NCBI RefSeq assembly: GCF_009725235.1
Contig: NZ_WJFC01000207.1
Coordinates: 1-23,862, forward strand
From: Scytonema sp. UIC 10036
GTDB taxonomy: Bacteria > Cyanobacteriota > Cyanobacteriia > Cyanobacteriales > Nostocaceae
Reading direction: 5' to 3'
DNA: 23,862 nt
Shown: positions 7,633 through 15,598 of the stretch, piece after piece
Layout of the letters: each line of letters begins with the position of its first letter
How positions within the stretch are numbered: the stretch's first letter is position 1
Notes under the pieces: model-generated
What the model was told of the DNA's origin: nothing
What the model saw: the letters and a program-made list of their open reading frames with translations, nothing else
The model's database searches: none
Program-made: the position numbers and the translations under genes

Positions 7633-7662
7633 TGGTTAAAGCTAAGTTAATGAGGGATTAGG
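7633..7662 (-). promoter_or_regulatory. Pho box upstream of phoD (second copy)
   Basis: Read on the minus strand there are three 8-bp units with 3-bp spacers: CCTAATCC (7662-7655, weak), ATTAACTT (7651-7644) and TTTAACCA (7640-7633). Units two and three fit PyTTAAPyPy(T/A) well, apart from A instead of a pyrimidine at the first base of unit two. The 11-bp period is exact. The distance to the GTG start is about 167 nt, leaving a long untranslated leader. Confidence 0.6.
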
Positions 7663-7682
7663 AGAAAAATAACTGAGAGATA

Positions 7683-7819
7683 ATTTATAAAGTAAATATT
7701 AAGAAGACTGTAGGTTGGGTTGAGGAACGAAACCCAACATTTAATCGAATTATTGGGTGTCACTTCGTTTTATCCAACCTACACAAAACATTTGGCGATT
7801 TAAGATTTACTTTATAAAT
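7683..7819. repeat. MITE-like element with 15-bp terminal inverted repeats
   Basis: Exact inverted ends ATTTATAAAGTAAAT (7683-7697) and ATTTACTTTATAAAT (7805-7819) enclose a second copy of the GTAGGTTGGGTTG palindrome (7710-7782). The pairing extends inward with few mismatches to about 20 bp. The enclosed copy closely matches 5686-5760, but that copy lacks these outer arms. Confidence 0.65.
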
Positions 7820-8105
7820 GACCTCTGAAGGATGTTAAGTAGTAAGGTTTACGTTAGCTGTTTCCTGTAGAGACGTGCTGTTGGAAGCGTCTGAACGAAA
7901 AAACAGATTTTTTATCCTCGGTTTTGACTACTGTCCTAACAGCTTTAGAAATAGTAAACCAAAGATTCTGGAAAGAAAGTAAGCCCTTCATGGCATCAGA
8001 TGGCAAAAATATTGCATAAGATTCTGGAATCTAAAGTTGCTAATTTGTATTTATTTTTAGAAGAAAATTAACCAAACAAAGTATAAACTAATTTAGGAGT
8101 TAAAT
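7820..8105. other. Non-coding stretch with a repeated 12-mer
   Basis: No convincing gene. The 12-mer AAGATTCTGGAA occurs at 7962-7973 and 8018-8029. The second copy forms the inverted repeat AGATTC-TG-GAATCT. A possible -10 (TATAAA) lies about 25 nt before the small gene at 8106. An open frame of about 50 codons ending at 8016 has no start codon near its beginning and may be a decayed fragment. Confidence 0.4.
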
Positions 8106-8219
8106 ATGACTACACAAGGTAACAACGACGAACGAACACGCGACCTTGGACCCCCACGAAACCCAGACTCTGGTCGCGGAATACCCAGACCTGAACCCCT
8201 CCCACCAAACCAAGAGTAA
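8106..8219 (+). CDS. 37-aa proline/arginine-rich peptide
   Basis: A short reading frame with a good ribosome-binding site (AGGAG, 6 nt before the ATG). The product starts MTTQGNNDERTRDLGPPR and ends PRPEPLPPNQE. It is rich in Pro, Arg, Asn, Asp and Glu, and has no Cys, no hydrophobic stretch and no signal peptide, so it should be a soluble disordered peptide. I do not recognise the family. It could be a ribosomal or regulatory partner peptide or a peptide precursor, but no modification or export gene is adjacent. Composition and the Shine-Dalgarno site favour a real gene; length alone cannot prove it. Confidence 0.5.
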   Translation: MTTQGNNDERTRDLGPPRNPDSGRGIPRPEPLPPNQE

Positions 8220-8470
8220 TCAGTAACCGTTCACAGGATTTTCAATTCCGAATCGTTTTCTATCATCTTGATAGATTTAGCTGAAACTAAGTAGGTGGGC
8301 GTGAATATTTATCGTTGGGAAAAGGCAGGAAGCGCAGGGCAGAAGGGAAGACAGTTTGAGACTTATTTATATTTCTTTACATAGTTACATTTAATCATGC
8401 CTACTTACTTAGTTTTTACCTTATAAGCAACATAAGCAAAATATTTTTTTCCTTGAGGACACAGCGCAGC

Positions 8471-8572
8471 ATGGCATCCCGATCCGCTACTGACTTGGCT
8501 AATGCTTACACATACGCAGAAGCTCACCCCGATGAAATTGAACTCGCTATTGAGCGCAATGAGGTAGCGTAG
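8471..8572 (+). pseudogene. Antitoxin-like C-terminal fragment (possible DUF433)
   Basis: Thirty-three codons read 'DLANAYTYAEAHPDEIELAI' near the end. This recalls the C-terminal helix of small antitoxins of the DUF433 type ('...ALAYYxxHPDEI...'). The DNA-binding N-terminal part is missing. A frame starting 'MARFYMDE' follows 3 nt after the stop, which is the gene order of DUF433-DUF5615 toxin-antitoxin pairs. Low-confidence family call. Confidence 0.35.
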
Positions 8573-8575
8573 TTA

Positions 8576-8659
8576 ATGGCACGCTTTTACATGGATGAGT
8601 AGAAATATCACGGACTTGAGGCGATTTTGCTGGCGGAATGGGAAGAGCTTGTCTACTGA
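8576..8659 (+). pseudogene. Possible DUF5615 (PIN-like) toxin remnant with in-frame stop
   Basis: Reads 'MARFYMDE', then TAG (8600-8602), then 'KYHGLEAILLAEWEELVY' and TGA. The opening resembles 'MARFYADEQF', the conserved start of DUF5615 PIN-like toxins, in which an early Asp is catalytic. The in-frame TAG and the loss of the rest of the domain mean it is broken. It lies directly downstream of the antitoxin-like fragment. Confidence 0.35.
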
Positions 8660-8732
8660 ATTGTTACTATGTATACTGAAGTGTCACTCAATTTTTACTT
8701 CTGACAGTCAACAATCTTGGTTTTAACAAAGA

Positions 8733-10124
8733 ATGGCAGACCTGACCCCTAATTCTAGTTTTAGCGTGACAATCCGGGTGGAAATCCCCAACCGCATTGG
8801 AATGTTGGCGACTGTAACCAAAGCGATCGCAACCACTGGCGGTAACTTTGGTCAAATTGACCTCATAGAACAGACAAGAGCTATTTCGATTCGCGATATC
8901 ACCGTCGATGCAGCTAGCACCGAGCATGCAGAGACAATTGTGCAAGCGGTTAAAGCCTTACCAGATATCAAGGTTTTGAACGTCTATGACCGCACTTTCA
9001 ATTTGCACCGTGGTGGAAAAATTAGCATTACCAGTAGAATTCCCCTTAAAAGTGTATCAGATTTAGCAATGGCTTACACGCCAGGAGTAGGGCGTATATG
9101 CAATGCCATTGCTCAAAATCCCGAAGAAGTTTACAATTTAACCATTAAACAAAATACAGTAGCTATTGTTACTGATGGTAGCGCGGTCTTGGGATTGGGA
9201 AATCTCGGTCCGGCGGCAGCTTTGCCAGTTATGGAAGGTAAAGCTATGCTATTTAAGGAATTTGCAGGGATTGATGCTTTTCCCATTTGCTTGGCGACTC
9301 AAGACACTGACAAAATTGTTGAGGCTGTCAAAAATATTGCGCCAGTCTTTGGAGGAGTGAATTTAGAAGATATCGCCGCTCCTCGTTGTTTTGAAATTGA
9401 AGCTAAACTCAGACAGGAACTAGATATTCCTGTTTTTCACGACGATCAGCACGGTACGGCGATCGTCACCTTAGCTGCGTTATTGAACGCTTTAAAGCTA
9501 GTCCGTAAGTCTATCGCAGACGTTCACATCGTTATCAACGGTGCGGGAGCAGCAGGAGTCGCTTGTGCTCGATTGCTCCGCAAAGCAGGAGCAGAAAAAA
9601 TTTGGATGTGCGATTCCAAAGGTATTCTTTCTATCAATCGTACAGACCTTACAGAAGAAAAGCGCGAATTTGCTGTCAAAGCTCAAGGGACTCTGGCTGG
9701 TGCATTGCAAGGAGCAGATGTCTTTATCGGCGTTAGCGTACCGGGAGTCCTAACACCAGAAATGGTGCGTTCTATGGCAAAAGATCCGATTGTGTTTGCA
9801 ATGGCAAATCCAATTCCTGAAATTCAACCAGAATTAGTTAAAGACGATGTTGCTATTATGGCAACAGGTCGCAGTGACTACCCAAATCAAATCAATAATG
9901 TTTTGGCTTTTCCTGGTGTTTTCCGAGGTGCTTTGGATTGTCGGGCAGCAACAATTACCATCGGTATGTACTTGGAAGCTGCAACTGCGATCGCATCTTT
10001 AATTAACACGAATGACCTTGACAAAGAACACATTATTCCTTCCGTATTTGATGAACGTGTTGTGACTGCTGTTGCAGGAGCCGTGCAACGTGCAGCACGT
10101 CAAGAAGGTGTTGCCAAAAATTAA
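8733..10124 (+). CDS. NAD(P)-dependent malic enzyme with N-terminal ACT domain
   Basis: A 463-aa oxaloacetate-decarboxylating malate dehydrogenase that converts malate to pyruvate and CO2. Residues 10-90 form an ACT-type domain ('[20 protein letters not shown]'), a small-molecule sensing module. The catalytic part follows: 'YTPGVGRIC' (115-123), '[14 protein letters not shown]' (147-160), '[11 protein letters not shown]' with the likely catalytic Lys170, and the metal-site 'FHDDQHGTA' (235-243). The nucleotide-binding fold has 'GAGAAG' (270-275), and 'MANPIPEI' follows later. The length is normal for the ACT-containing form found in cyanobacteria. Whether NAD or NADP is used cannot be read with certainty. 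It is monocistronic, ends at a strong hairpin, and is convergent with pstB. Confidence 0.93.
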   Translation: MADLTPNSSFSVTIRVEIPNRIGMLATVTKAIATTGGNFGQIDLIEQTRAISIRDITVDAASTEHAETIVQAVKALPDIKVLNVYDRTFNLHRGGKISITSRIPLKSVSDLAMAYTPGVGRICNAIAQNPEEVYNLTIKQNTVAIVTDGSAVLGLGNLGPAAALPVMEGKAMLFKEFAGIDAFPICLATQDTDKIVEAVKNIAPVFGGVNLEDIAAPRCFEIEAKLRQELDIPVFHDDQHGTAIVTLAALLNALKLVRKSIADVHIVINGAGAAGVACARLLRKAGAEKIWMCDSKGILSINRTDLTEEKREFAVKAQGTLAGALQGADVFIGVSVPGVLTPEMVRSMAKDPIVFAMANPIPEIQPELVKDDVAIMATGRSDYPNQINNVLAFPGVFRGALDCRAATITIGMYLEAATAIASLINTNDLDKEHIIPSVFDERVVTAVAGAVQRAARQEGVAKN

Positions 10125-10173
10125 TTTCTAATTCCTAGAGATTTTCTCATAAAAAAACCCAATCGACTTCTAG

Positions 10174-10199
10174 TAGGACGGGTATCCTTGCCCGTCCTA
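10174..10199. terminator. Two-way hairpin between malic enzyme and pstB
   Basis: Perfect 9-bp arms TAGGACGGG (10174-10182) and CCCGTCCTA (10191-10199) with an 8-nt loop. It lies between two convergent genes, 49 nt from one stop and 17 nt from the other. A run of seven A at about 10151-10157 would be a T-run on the minus strand, favouring termination of pstB. The 'GGACGGGTATCCTTGCCCGTCC' type is also a known dispersed cyanobacterial repeat. Confidence 0.6.
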
Positions 10200-10216
10200 A
10201 TATGAGCGAGTAAATT

Positions 10217-11023
10217 TCAACCAAATTGACCACTCACGTACTTTTTAGTGTCTTCCTGTTTGGGATCTTGGAAAATGTCTTCTGTAGTGCCATGCTCTAC
10301 GAGGTAACCAGTCCGAGCGCCATTGTCTAAGGTTTGAACGTTAAAAAAGGCAGTCATATCGGACACCCGTAAAGCTTGTTGCATATTGTGAGTCACAATC
10401 ACGATCGTGTAATTCTGTTTGAGTTCGTGCAACAAATTTTCAACCCGTATGGTGGAGATGGGGTCAAGTGCAGAGCAAGGTTCATCCATGAGAATGACTT
10501 CTGGCTGCACTGCGAGGGCACGCGCAATACATAAACGTTGTTGTTGTCCTCCAGACAAAGATAAACCACTTTGGCGCAGTTTATCTTTGACTTCATCCCA
10601 AAGAGCCGCTTGTCGGAGCGATCGCTCCACCAACTCATCCATATTGCCTTTAAAACCGTTCAGCCTTGGACCAAAGGCAATATTGTCATAAATTGACTTT
10701 GGAAATGGGTTTGGTCTTTGAAACACCATTCCAATCCTGCGACGTACTACAACAGGGTCGATGTGAGGTGCATACAAATTTTCCCCCTGATAATAAACTT
10801 TTCCTTCAGTTCGGAACCCCGCAACTAGGTCATTGAGACGGTTATAACACCGCAACAAGGTACTTTTTCCACATCCAGAAGGACCAATGAAGGCAGTGAC
10901 TCGATTTTGAGGAATCTCAAGCCAAATTTTGCTTAAAGCCAAAAATTTGCCGTAGTAGACGTTGAGATCCTCGGTACGCAAAACAGTTTCCGTTTGATTT
11001 TCTTGAACGATATTGATTGCCAT
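10217..11023 (-). CDS. pstB: Phosphate ABC transporter ATP-binding protein PstB
   Basis: A 268-aa ATPase of the high-affinity phosphate importer PstSCAB, acting at the cytoplasmic face of the membrane. Seen in the sequence: Walker A 'GPSGCGKST' (47-55), Q-loop '[20 protein letters not shown]' (99-118), signature 'LSGGQQQR' (156-163), Walker B '[13 protein letters not shown]' (176-188) and H-loop 'VTHNMQQA'. The PstB-specific 'RCYNRLNDL' and 'RPNPFP' stretches separate it from other ABC ATPases. The gene stands alone: pstS, pstC and pstA are not in the window, and no Pho box with 11-bp period is visible upstream. It must pair with permeases encoded elsewhere. AAGAG lies just before the ATG. 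Confidence 0.95.
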   Translation of the reverse strand: MAINIVQENQTETVLRTEDLNVYYGKFLALSKIWLEIPQNRVTAFIGPSGCGKSTLLRCYNRLNDLVAGFRTEGKVYYQGENLYAPHIDPVVVRRRIGMVFQRPNPFPKSIYDNIAFGPRLNGFKGNMDELVERSLRQAALWDEVKDKLRQSGLSLSGGQQQRLCIARALAVQPEVILMDEPCSALDPISTIRVENLLHELKQNYTIVIVTHNMQQALRVSDMTAFFNVQTLDNGARTGYLVEHGTTEDIFQDPKQEDTKKYVSGQFG

Positions 11024-11498
11024 ACTCTTAAGCTAGAGAAAAAGTAAGGTGTTGGCAGTAGATAATTTCAAAAGGGACTTTGGAATTAAATTCTCTTTGG
11101 AATTATGCCCTGAAAATCTCCTAGAGAAAAATATCTCAGCGAAGAGGTTCTAGTTACTCAGACAGAACCTTTCAGAGATTTAAATTCTCTTTTAAAGCTT
11201 CTATGTTTAAATATTTTTTATGAAAAATGTGACCTCTTGACAGAAAAAATTCTGTTTGTCAAGTAAGTTTACTGAAGCTTACTGAAACTTCATTAAGAAT
11301 TTATCCTTCAATTTCAATAACTGCCACTTTTATTTCACTTCCTAAATTAGAGAAACTTTTTCATATATACATAAAAATCAAGAGTAAAGTCTATTACTTT
11401 TTTGGAAAAAAGTCCGTGAGTTTTTTGTAAGTGGCAGGCAGGATGCCTTACAATCACCGTACTCTGGTCACCACCAAAGTACGGCGCTGCTCTGGGCA
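11024..11498. other. 475-bp non-coding region upstream of pstB
   Basis: No gene seen. It is AT-rich. It contains a hairpin with arms CTTGACA (11236-11242) and TGTCAAG (11257-11263), a tandem decamer TTACTGAAGC/TTACTGAAAC (11269-11288), and a 7-bp-arm hairpin at 11457-11484 close to the end of the upstream gene. The length of the region suggests regulated transcription of pstB, but no known operator was recognised. Confidence 0.5.
11457..11484. terminator. Hairpin downstream of the creatininase-family gene
   Basis: Arms CCGTACT (11457-11463) and AGTACGG (11478-11484) with an inner GGT/ACC pair and a small loop, 14 nt past the stop of the minus-strand gene. There is no T-run on that strand, so factor-independent termination is uncertain. 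Confidence 0.4.
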
Positions 11499-12248
11499 TC
11501 AATTTGATGAATTTAAGAACTCTAGATACCCCTGGCTCAGTTCCTTGACGGCTAATTCATAGAACTGCTGACCGTGTTCGGGTGTTGCTAAGGCAGGATT
11601 TGAACCCATTCTGCCATCAGGATATTTTTGGCGAAAGTCAGTTGCACCATAAATTTTATGTCCGCTACCCACTTCTGAAGAAAGAGGCGCTTGTTTGATT
11701 GCTTCTGGATAGACATACTGTGTCACGGCGACTTCACTCGGCGTTGCATGAGAACCTTCTTGGTCACCGTATAATTCTTTTGCTAGCTTGTAAACTGAAC
11801 TACACATAAACCAGTTAGCAATTTGGCATTGCACTTTATGGGCATCGGTAATCTGCAAATCTTCCAAGTGGGCGTAGGTTTCAGAAAAAGCTGCCTTGAG
11901 GGTCGCAATGTTACCTCCATGCCCGTTGATAAAATAAAACTTGGTAAAACCAGCTTTTGCTAAAGAGGTGGCGTAGTCCCGCACCAGTTGAATCATCGTA
12001 CTCGGACGCAAACTTATTGTGCCGGGAAATTTTGTGTGATGCAATGCCATACCAACGTTGATTGTTGGACTAACTATTGCTTGAGTTGCTTCTCCCACAC
12101 CACGTGCGATCGCTTCTGCACAAATTGCATCTGTGCCAATCAATCCCGTCGGTCCGTGTTGTTCTGTGGAACCGATAGGTAAAATAATACCTTGCGACTG
12201 TTGTAAATATGCTTCTACTTCTTGCCAAGTCATTAAATGTAACAGCAT
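11499..12248 (-). CDS. Creatininase-family amidohydrolase
   Basis: A 249-aa metal-dependent amidohydrolase of the creatininase/formamide hydrolase family. The metal-binding pattern is present: 'GSTEQHGPTGLIGTD' (26-40) with Glu29, His31 and Asp40; 'INGHGGN' (107-113) with His110; and 'EGSHATPSE' with Glu164. Family members cleave cyclic or linear amides (creatinine, formamides in riboflavin-type pathways, peptides such as MftE). The sequence does not show which substrate applies here. The gene starts 5 nt after the stop of a cupin gene, so the two probably share a transcript. The ATG at 12248 fits that spacing; an internal ATG 15 nt later is possible. The role is likely cytoplasmic and catabolic. 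Confidence 0.85.
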   Translation of the reverse strand: MLLHLMTWQEVEAYLQQSQGIILPIGSTEQHGPTGLIGTDAICAEAIARGVGEATQAIVSPTINVGMALHHTKFPGTISLRPSTMIQLVRDYATSLAKAGFTKFYFINGHGGNIATLKAAFSETYAHLEDLQITDAHKVQCQIANWFMCSSVYKLAKELYGDQEGSHATPSEVAVTQYVYPEAIKQAPLSSEVGSGHKIYGATDFRQKYPDGRMGSNPALATPEHGQQFYELAVKELSQGYLEFLNSSN

Positions 12249-12253
12249 TTTTT

Positions 12254-12526
12254 CTAATCAAAACAATAATGTTTTTTTACATCGCTTCTAATATCCCAGG
12301 TGCAGGACATTCCCGCAGGAAAAGTGACTAAATCTCCTTTGCCCATTTGCACTGGCTGACCACCATCAGGAGTCACGATGACATCCCCTTCTAAAAAATA
12401 ACAAGTCTCTTGCTCGTCGTAAGTCCAAGGAAATTTGGATGCTTCCTTAGTCCAAATTGACCATTGGAAGACACCTAATTCCTTGAGGCGTTCTTGGCTG
12501 GGCTGGTGCTCTATCTTAGGTTCCAT
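12254..12526 (-). CDS. Cupin domain protein (Cupin_3, DUF861)
   Basis: A 90-aa single-domain cupin from the ATG at 12526. An upstream in-frame ATG at 12562 would add 12 residues, but the family usually begins at 'MEPKIEHQPSQERLKELGVF'. The barrel motifs are clear: 'FPWTYDEQETCYFLEGDVIV', 'TPDGG', 'GDLVTFPAGMSCTWDI' and a 'KKHYCFD' end. The histidine metal ligands of classical cupins are mostly replaced (Tyr, Glu, Cys), as is usual in this plant and cyanobacterial group related to EutQ and (S)-ureidoglycine aminohydrolase, so catalysis is doubtful. It is the first gene of a likely two-gene operon with the creatininase-family hydrolase. Confidence 0.85.
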   Translation of the reverse strand: MEPKIEHQPSQERLKELGVFQWSIWTKEASKFPWTYDEQETCYFLEGDVIVTPDGGQPVQMGKGDLVTFPAGMSCTWDIRSDVKKHYCFD

Positions 12527-12671
12527 TTTGCGCTCATTCCTACAAGTAATATTAAAAAGCACTCTTCGATATTATCCTTACTTTTAAAAAAAGTTGGTGT
12601 TGCTGAATGACAGCATAATGCAACTGCAATGCTCAAAAGTTGATATAGCCTTTCTCAGTCTCATAAGGTAC

Positions 12672-12716
12672 ACCCCCCTTTCATCCCCCCAAGGCATCGG
12701 GGGGACAGAGGGGGGT
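12672..12716. repeat. C/G-block palindromic repeat
   Basis: Outer arms ACCCCCCT and AGGGGGGT with inner blocks CCCCCC (12685-12690) and GGGGGG (12699-12704). It is related to the 'CCCCCCTT...AAGGGGGG' elements at the right end of the window (23741-23812). It lies between the cupin gene and the 3' end of the 410-aa gene. No gene is visible in 12563-12767. Confidence 0.65.
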
Positions 12717-12767
12717 AATTTTCGTACTTCACCAAGTTGAAATTTGCTATAAATAACATCTCATGCA

Positions 12768-14000
12768 CTATATAGAAGCAGTCTCCCTTGGAGAAAGGGT
12801 CTTTAAAAAAGTTTCTAAATTTTCAATAGAGACTAATTCATCAAACATCGACGGTACTGTATTGTGGATTCTCAGATGGATCGCCCTACCGGATTTGTCT
12901 TCTAGCCATTCGTAAATCAGGTTGTTTTTCACGGCTTGGGTGAGGAGGATGTGATGGAGCGGGAAGGCTTTTCTCGCGAGAGTGCGTTGGTCTTTGGAGA
13001 GAGCATACCAGACTGTTTCTTTTCTGTCGGGGTTGATTTTGGCGATCGCTTCAGTGATTTGTTTCCAGTCGGCTTGTCCCATGGCTGCTTGTAAAAGAAC
13101 TTCAGTTGCTTTGAGTTCATCTAAAGACAGTTCTGAAAGGGGAGTTCTCAGGGGAGATTGTGCCATCGATAGGTCAGCTTGGTGTTGTGTAATTTTCTCC
13201 AGAGTTATCTGACGTTCGACACTTTCTTGGGAAGCAAATGGAGGTTGGATGGGAGTGAGCACGGGTTGATCGAGTTCCAAGACCAACTTTTTGCTAGGGT
13301 CTAATAAGATAAACTCCTTTCCCTGAAATTGGACTTTGGGGAGCGTCGGGTTAATGGCAACACTCAGGGATGAACTATCTTCTTCGACAACAGAAGTTGG
13401 AAGCGATATTTCCGTAACGCTGGATTGGATTTCTAGAACTTTCACCACTTCCTGTCGCAGTTCTATTGATTGGGCTGTAATCGTTTGAGGTGTTTTCCCT
13501 TCTTCTCGTGCCATGCGCTCCAGAGCTACGCCTGCAGTTGGATGGTCGTAGATATCTCCCGTATTGAAGAACATACCACCCTCACCCCAAATGGTATCTC
13601 TGAGTTGCTGAGGTTTTCTTTCCCGCTTGATAAGGGTTTTGGTAAGGTCTTCTATCTTGGCTGGCGTAATATCGGTTAAATTTTCCAGAGCCTGCCTTAC
13701 AGGATCTAGAGAGGGGCGAGTTAATTTCTTGAGAGCCAGTATGCCCAGTGCGGATATTTCTTGGGGGTCGCAATCTGAGTATGCTTGTACCAATTCTAAA
13801 TATTCTTTAATATCTTTGGGGTTCTGCTCGTAGCGTTTGAGTTCCCTGTTGAATTCTATTTTGCCAATGCTCTTTTGGATCGCAACCAGTTCTGACGCTG
13901 CTTCTAGGAGTTCCAGGGTGGCTTCTTGGATTTGGGCGAGCCAGGATGAAATATTTTCTTCTAGGGGGAGCTGGCAAAATAGGGCTGAGGTTGCTATCAT
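12768..14000 (-). CDS. Unrecognised 410-aa protein, intact copy of a tandem duplicate
   Basis: I do not recognise a family. There is no signal peptide or membrane segment, so it should be cytoplasmic. Three parts can be seen. An N-terminal helical region (1-125) contains 'QKSIGKIEFNRELKRYEQNP' and 'TDITPAKIEDLTKTL'. The middle (about 126-290) is of lower complexity, rich in Ser, Pro, Val and Glu, and includes 'GGMFFNTGDIYDHPTAGVAL'. The C-terminal domain (about 291-410) has 'LLQAAMGQADWKQITEAIAK' and 'LIYEWLEDKSGRAIHLRIHN'. A second copy lies upstream at 16206-14223; it retains both ends, lacks the middle and is interrupted by an insertion. Conservation of the two ends between copies suggests they are the functional domains. 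The promoter and a 5'-terminal stem-loop are also duplicated. Confidence 0.7.
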   Translation of the reverse strand: MIATSALFCQLPLEENISSWLAQIQEATLELLEAASELVAIQKSIGKIEFNRELKRYEQNPKDIKEYLELVQAYSDCDPQEISALGILALKKLTRPSLDPVRQALENLTDITPAKIEDLTKTLIKRERKPQQLRDTIWGEGGMFFNTGDIYDHPTAGVALERMAREEGKTPQTITAQSIELRQEVVKVLEIQSSVTEISLPTSVVEEDSSSLSVAINPTLPKVQFQGKEFILLDPSKKLVLELDQPVLTPIQPPFASQESVERQITLEKITQHQADLSMAQSPLRTPLSELSLDELKATEVLLQAAMGQADWKQITEAIAKINPDRKETVWYALSKDQRTLARKAFPLHHILLTQAVKNNLIYEWLEDKSGRAIHLRIHNTVPSMFDELVSIENLETFLKTLSPRETASI

Positions 14001-14033
14001 AATCTCAACTTAAAAATTTATTGTTGTTACTTT

Positions 14034-14081
14034 GCCCCCTTCAGAGCCGTTAACTCGTTGGGGGAATTTCTATTTATTATA
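14034..14081 (-). promoter_or_regulatory. Promoter -10 and 5'-terminal stem-loop of the 410-aa gene
   Basis: On the minus strand a perfect -10 box TATAAT (14081-14076) is followed about 12 nt later by CCCCC (14064-14060), a 20-nt loop holding GTTAACGGCTCT, and GGGGG (14039-14035). Transcription would start near 14069, so the mRNA would open with this stem-loop, about 35 nt before the ATG. The same arrangement is kept in the second copy (16287-16241) although the surrounding sequence has diverged. No clear -35 box was seen. Confidence 0.55.
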
Positions 14082-14763
14082 CAGCAACCCGGAATCTTTT
14101 CGTTGCGCTTTAAAAAAATTAAACTTTAAAGATGGCTTTGCAGCCAGTGGTAATTAGTTGGCGTTGTTGAATCAACGTATGAGTCATACAAGCAGTATAA
14201 ATAGCAACATTCAGCAAATAGACTATCTAGAAGCACTCTTATCCCTTGGAGAAAGGGTATTTAAAACGACTGCTACATCTTCAACAGATAGAGTTCGATC
14301 GAACATTCCTGCTACCGGATTATGGATTCTCAGTAAAATCACTTGACCGGATTCATCTTCTAGCCATTGGTAAATCAGGTTGTTTTTAACGGCTTGAGTG
14401 AGGAGAATGTGGTGAGGAGGAAACGCTTTTATTGCTAAAGCGCGTTGGTATTGAGATAGGGCAAACCAGACCTTATCTTTTCTGTCGGGTTGAATAAGGG
14501 CGATCGCACTCTTGATTTGGTTCCAATCGGCTTGTCCCATAACCGCTTTTAGTAGGACTTCAACCGCTGTTAGCTCCACCAAAGAAAGGCAAAGAGTTTT
14601 GATGAGGTGTTCTATTTTGGTTGGGGTAATATCGGTTAAATTTTCTAACGCATCTCTGACAGGAGTCAGGGAGGGGCGGATTAATTTCTTGTAAGATTCA
14701 GGTGAAAAAAGGAATGCAGGGATGCAGGGGATGAGCAGGGATGCAGGGGAGATTAATGATTCA

Positions 14764-15138
14764 TTAACCAGGGATGGTATTATTAATCATATTTACCAAA
14801 CCGGATAAAACTTGGTTGTAACGTCCGTAAAGTTCTCGTCCAGTCTCGACATCCATGTAGTTGGATTTGACAGCAAATTCAATCCAAGTCCTAGCTTCGT
14901 TCGCTTCGGCTTCGCAATCATTTAATTTAGCAACAAATGCTGCTTCATAACGACGTTTCCGCCAAGCTTCTGCTATGTTGGCACATACAGAACGTGAAGC
15001 GCGACGAATTTGGTCAGTTAAAGAATATCGTTCCTCGGAAGGAAATTGCTTTGAGATCTCAAAAATTTTCATTGCCGCTTCAAAGGCAATTTTGTAAATT
15101 CCCAAATCTTTATGGTCTCTAATTGGTTCTTTAGTCAT
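14764..15138 (-). CDS. S23 (23S rRNA intervening sequence) four-helix-bundle protein
   Basis: A 124-aa protein of the four-helix-bundle/S23 family: 'DHKDLGIYKIAFEAAMKIFE', 'YSLTDQIRRASRSVCANIAE', 'EAANEARTW'-type helix three, and a last helix with 'LYGRYNQVLSGLVNMINNTI'. Members occur in rRNA intervening sequences, as diversity-generating-retroelement Avd proteins, and as stand-alone genes of unknown role in cyanobacteria. They form basic pentamers that bind nucleic acid (known for Avd). The gene lies wholly inside the IS66-type element, starts 10 nt after the transposase fragment stop and has GAGG about 9 nt before its ATG, so it looks translatable. It is a passenger gene. No reverse transcriptase or variable repeat is nearby. 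Confidence 0.9.
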   Translation of the reverse strand: MTKEPIRDHKDLGIYKIAFEAAMKIFEISKQFPSEERYSLTDQIRRASRSVCANIAEAWRKRRYEAAFVAKLNDCEAEANEARTWIEFAVKSNYMDVETGRELYGRYNQVLSGLVNMINNTIPG

Positions 15139-15148
15139 TGTCTTGCCC

Positions 15149-15598
15149 TCAAGATTCAGGTTGAAGATTGGGAATTAGAGAAGGACAAGATTGAAAACCA
15201 TGAGAATGAGCTTTCAATGCTTGTGCAAAAAAATCGATGGCCTTTCTTCCTTGACGACGACAAGTTTGTACCACCGTCAATATATGAGCCGTGTGCTGAA
15301 ATCGCTCCATTGACCTTGAGCCACCACTAACTTTACGCTTAGTAACAGCCAAGCGTAAGGAGCGTTCTGCCAAATTGTTGTCAGGAGGTACTTCTGGGTG
15401 GTCAAGAAAGTACCACCATTGTTCGGCTTTGTCATGCAAAGAGCGTAAAAGCTTGAGAGCAGTGGCTCCTGCATGAGCAATCCACTGATTGATACTCAAT
15501 TGCACTTTTTGTTTGAATTGAGTTGCCCAATCGTGGTAAGTGACTATCACATTAGTCTCTTGCCACAGACGATAATTTTTGAATGCTTCATCAATCAT
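15149..15598 (-). pseudogene. IS66 transposase, C-terminal fragment
   Basis: The 149 residues are the end of an IS66 (TnpC-type) transposase: 'WWYFLDHPEVPPDNNLAERS' then 'LRLAVTKRKVSGGSRSMERF', with the final catalytic Glu region 'DNNLAERSLR', then 'TVVQTCRRQGRKAIDFFAQA'. The zinc-finger and helix-turn-helix region and the two catalytic aspartates upstream are absent. Its ATG overlaps the stop of the N-terminal fragment by four bases (ATGA), so the two may be translationally coupled. Confidence 0.85.

Noticed and set aside
7859..8019. An open frame of about 50 codons ending at 8016 ('LTALEIVNQRFWKESKPFMA' near its end)
   Set aside because: It has no start codon near its beginning and no ribosome-binding site or known family. 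It might be a decayed gene piece but cannot be supported.
11024..11498. A Pho box before pstB
   Set aside because: TTAA-containing octamers occur, but not in the 11-bp phase seen before the two phoD genes. The tandem decamer here has a 10-bp period and a different core.
14764..15138. S23 gene as the Avd partner of a diversity-generating retroelement
   Set aside because: No reverse transcriptase, template repeat or variable repeat is visible nearby. The gene is inside an IS66-type element instead.
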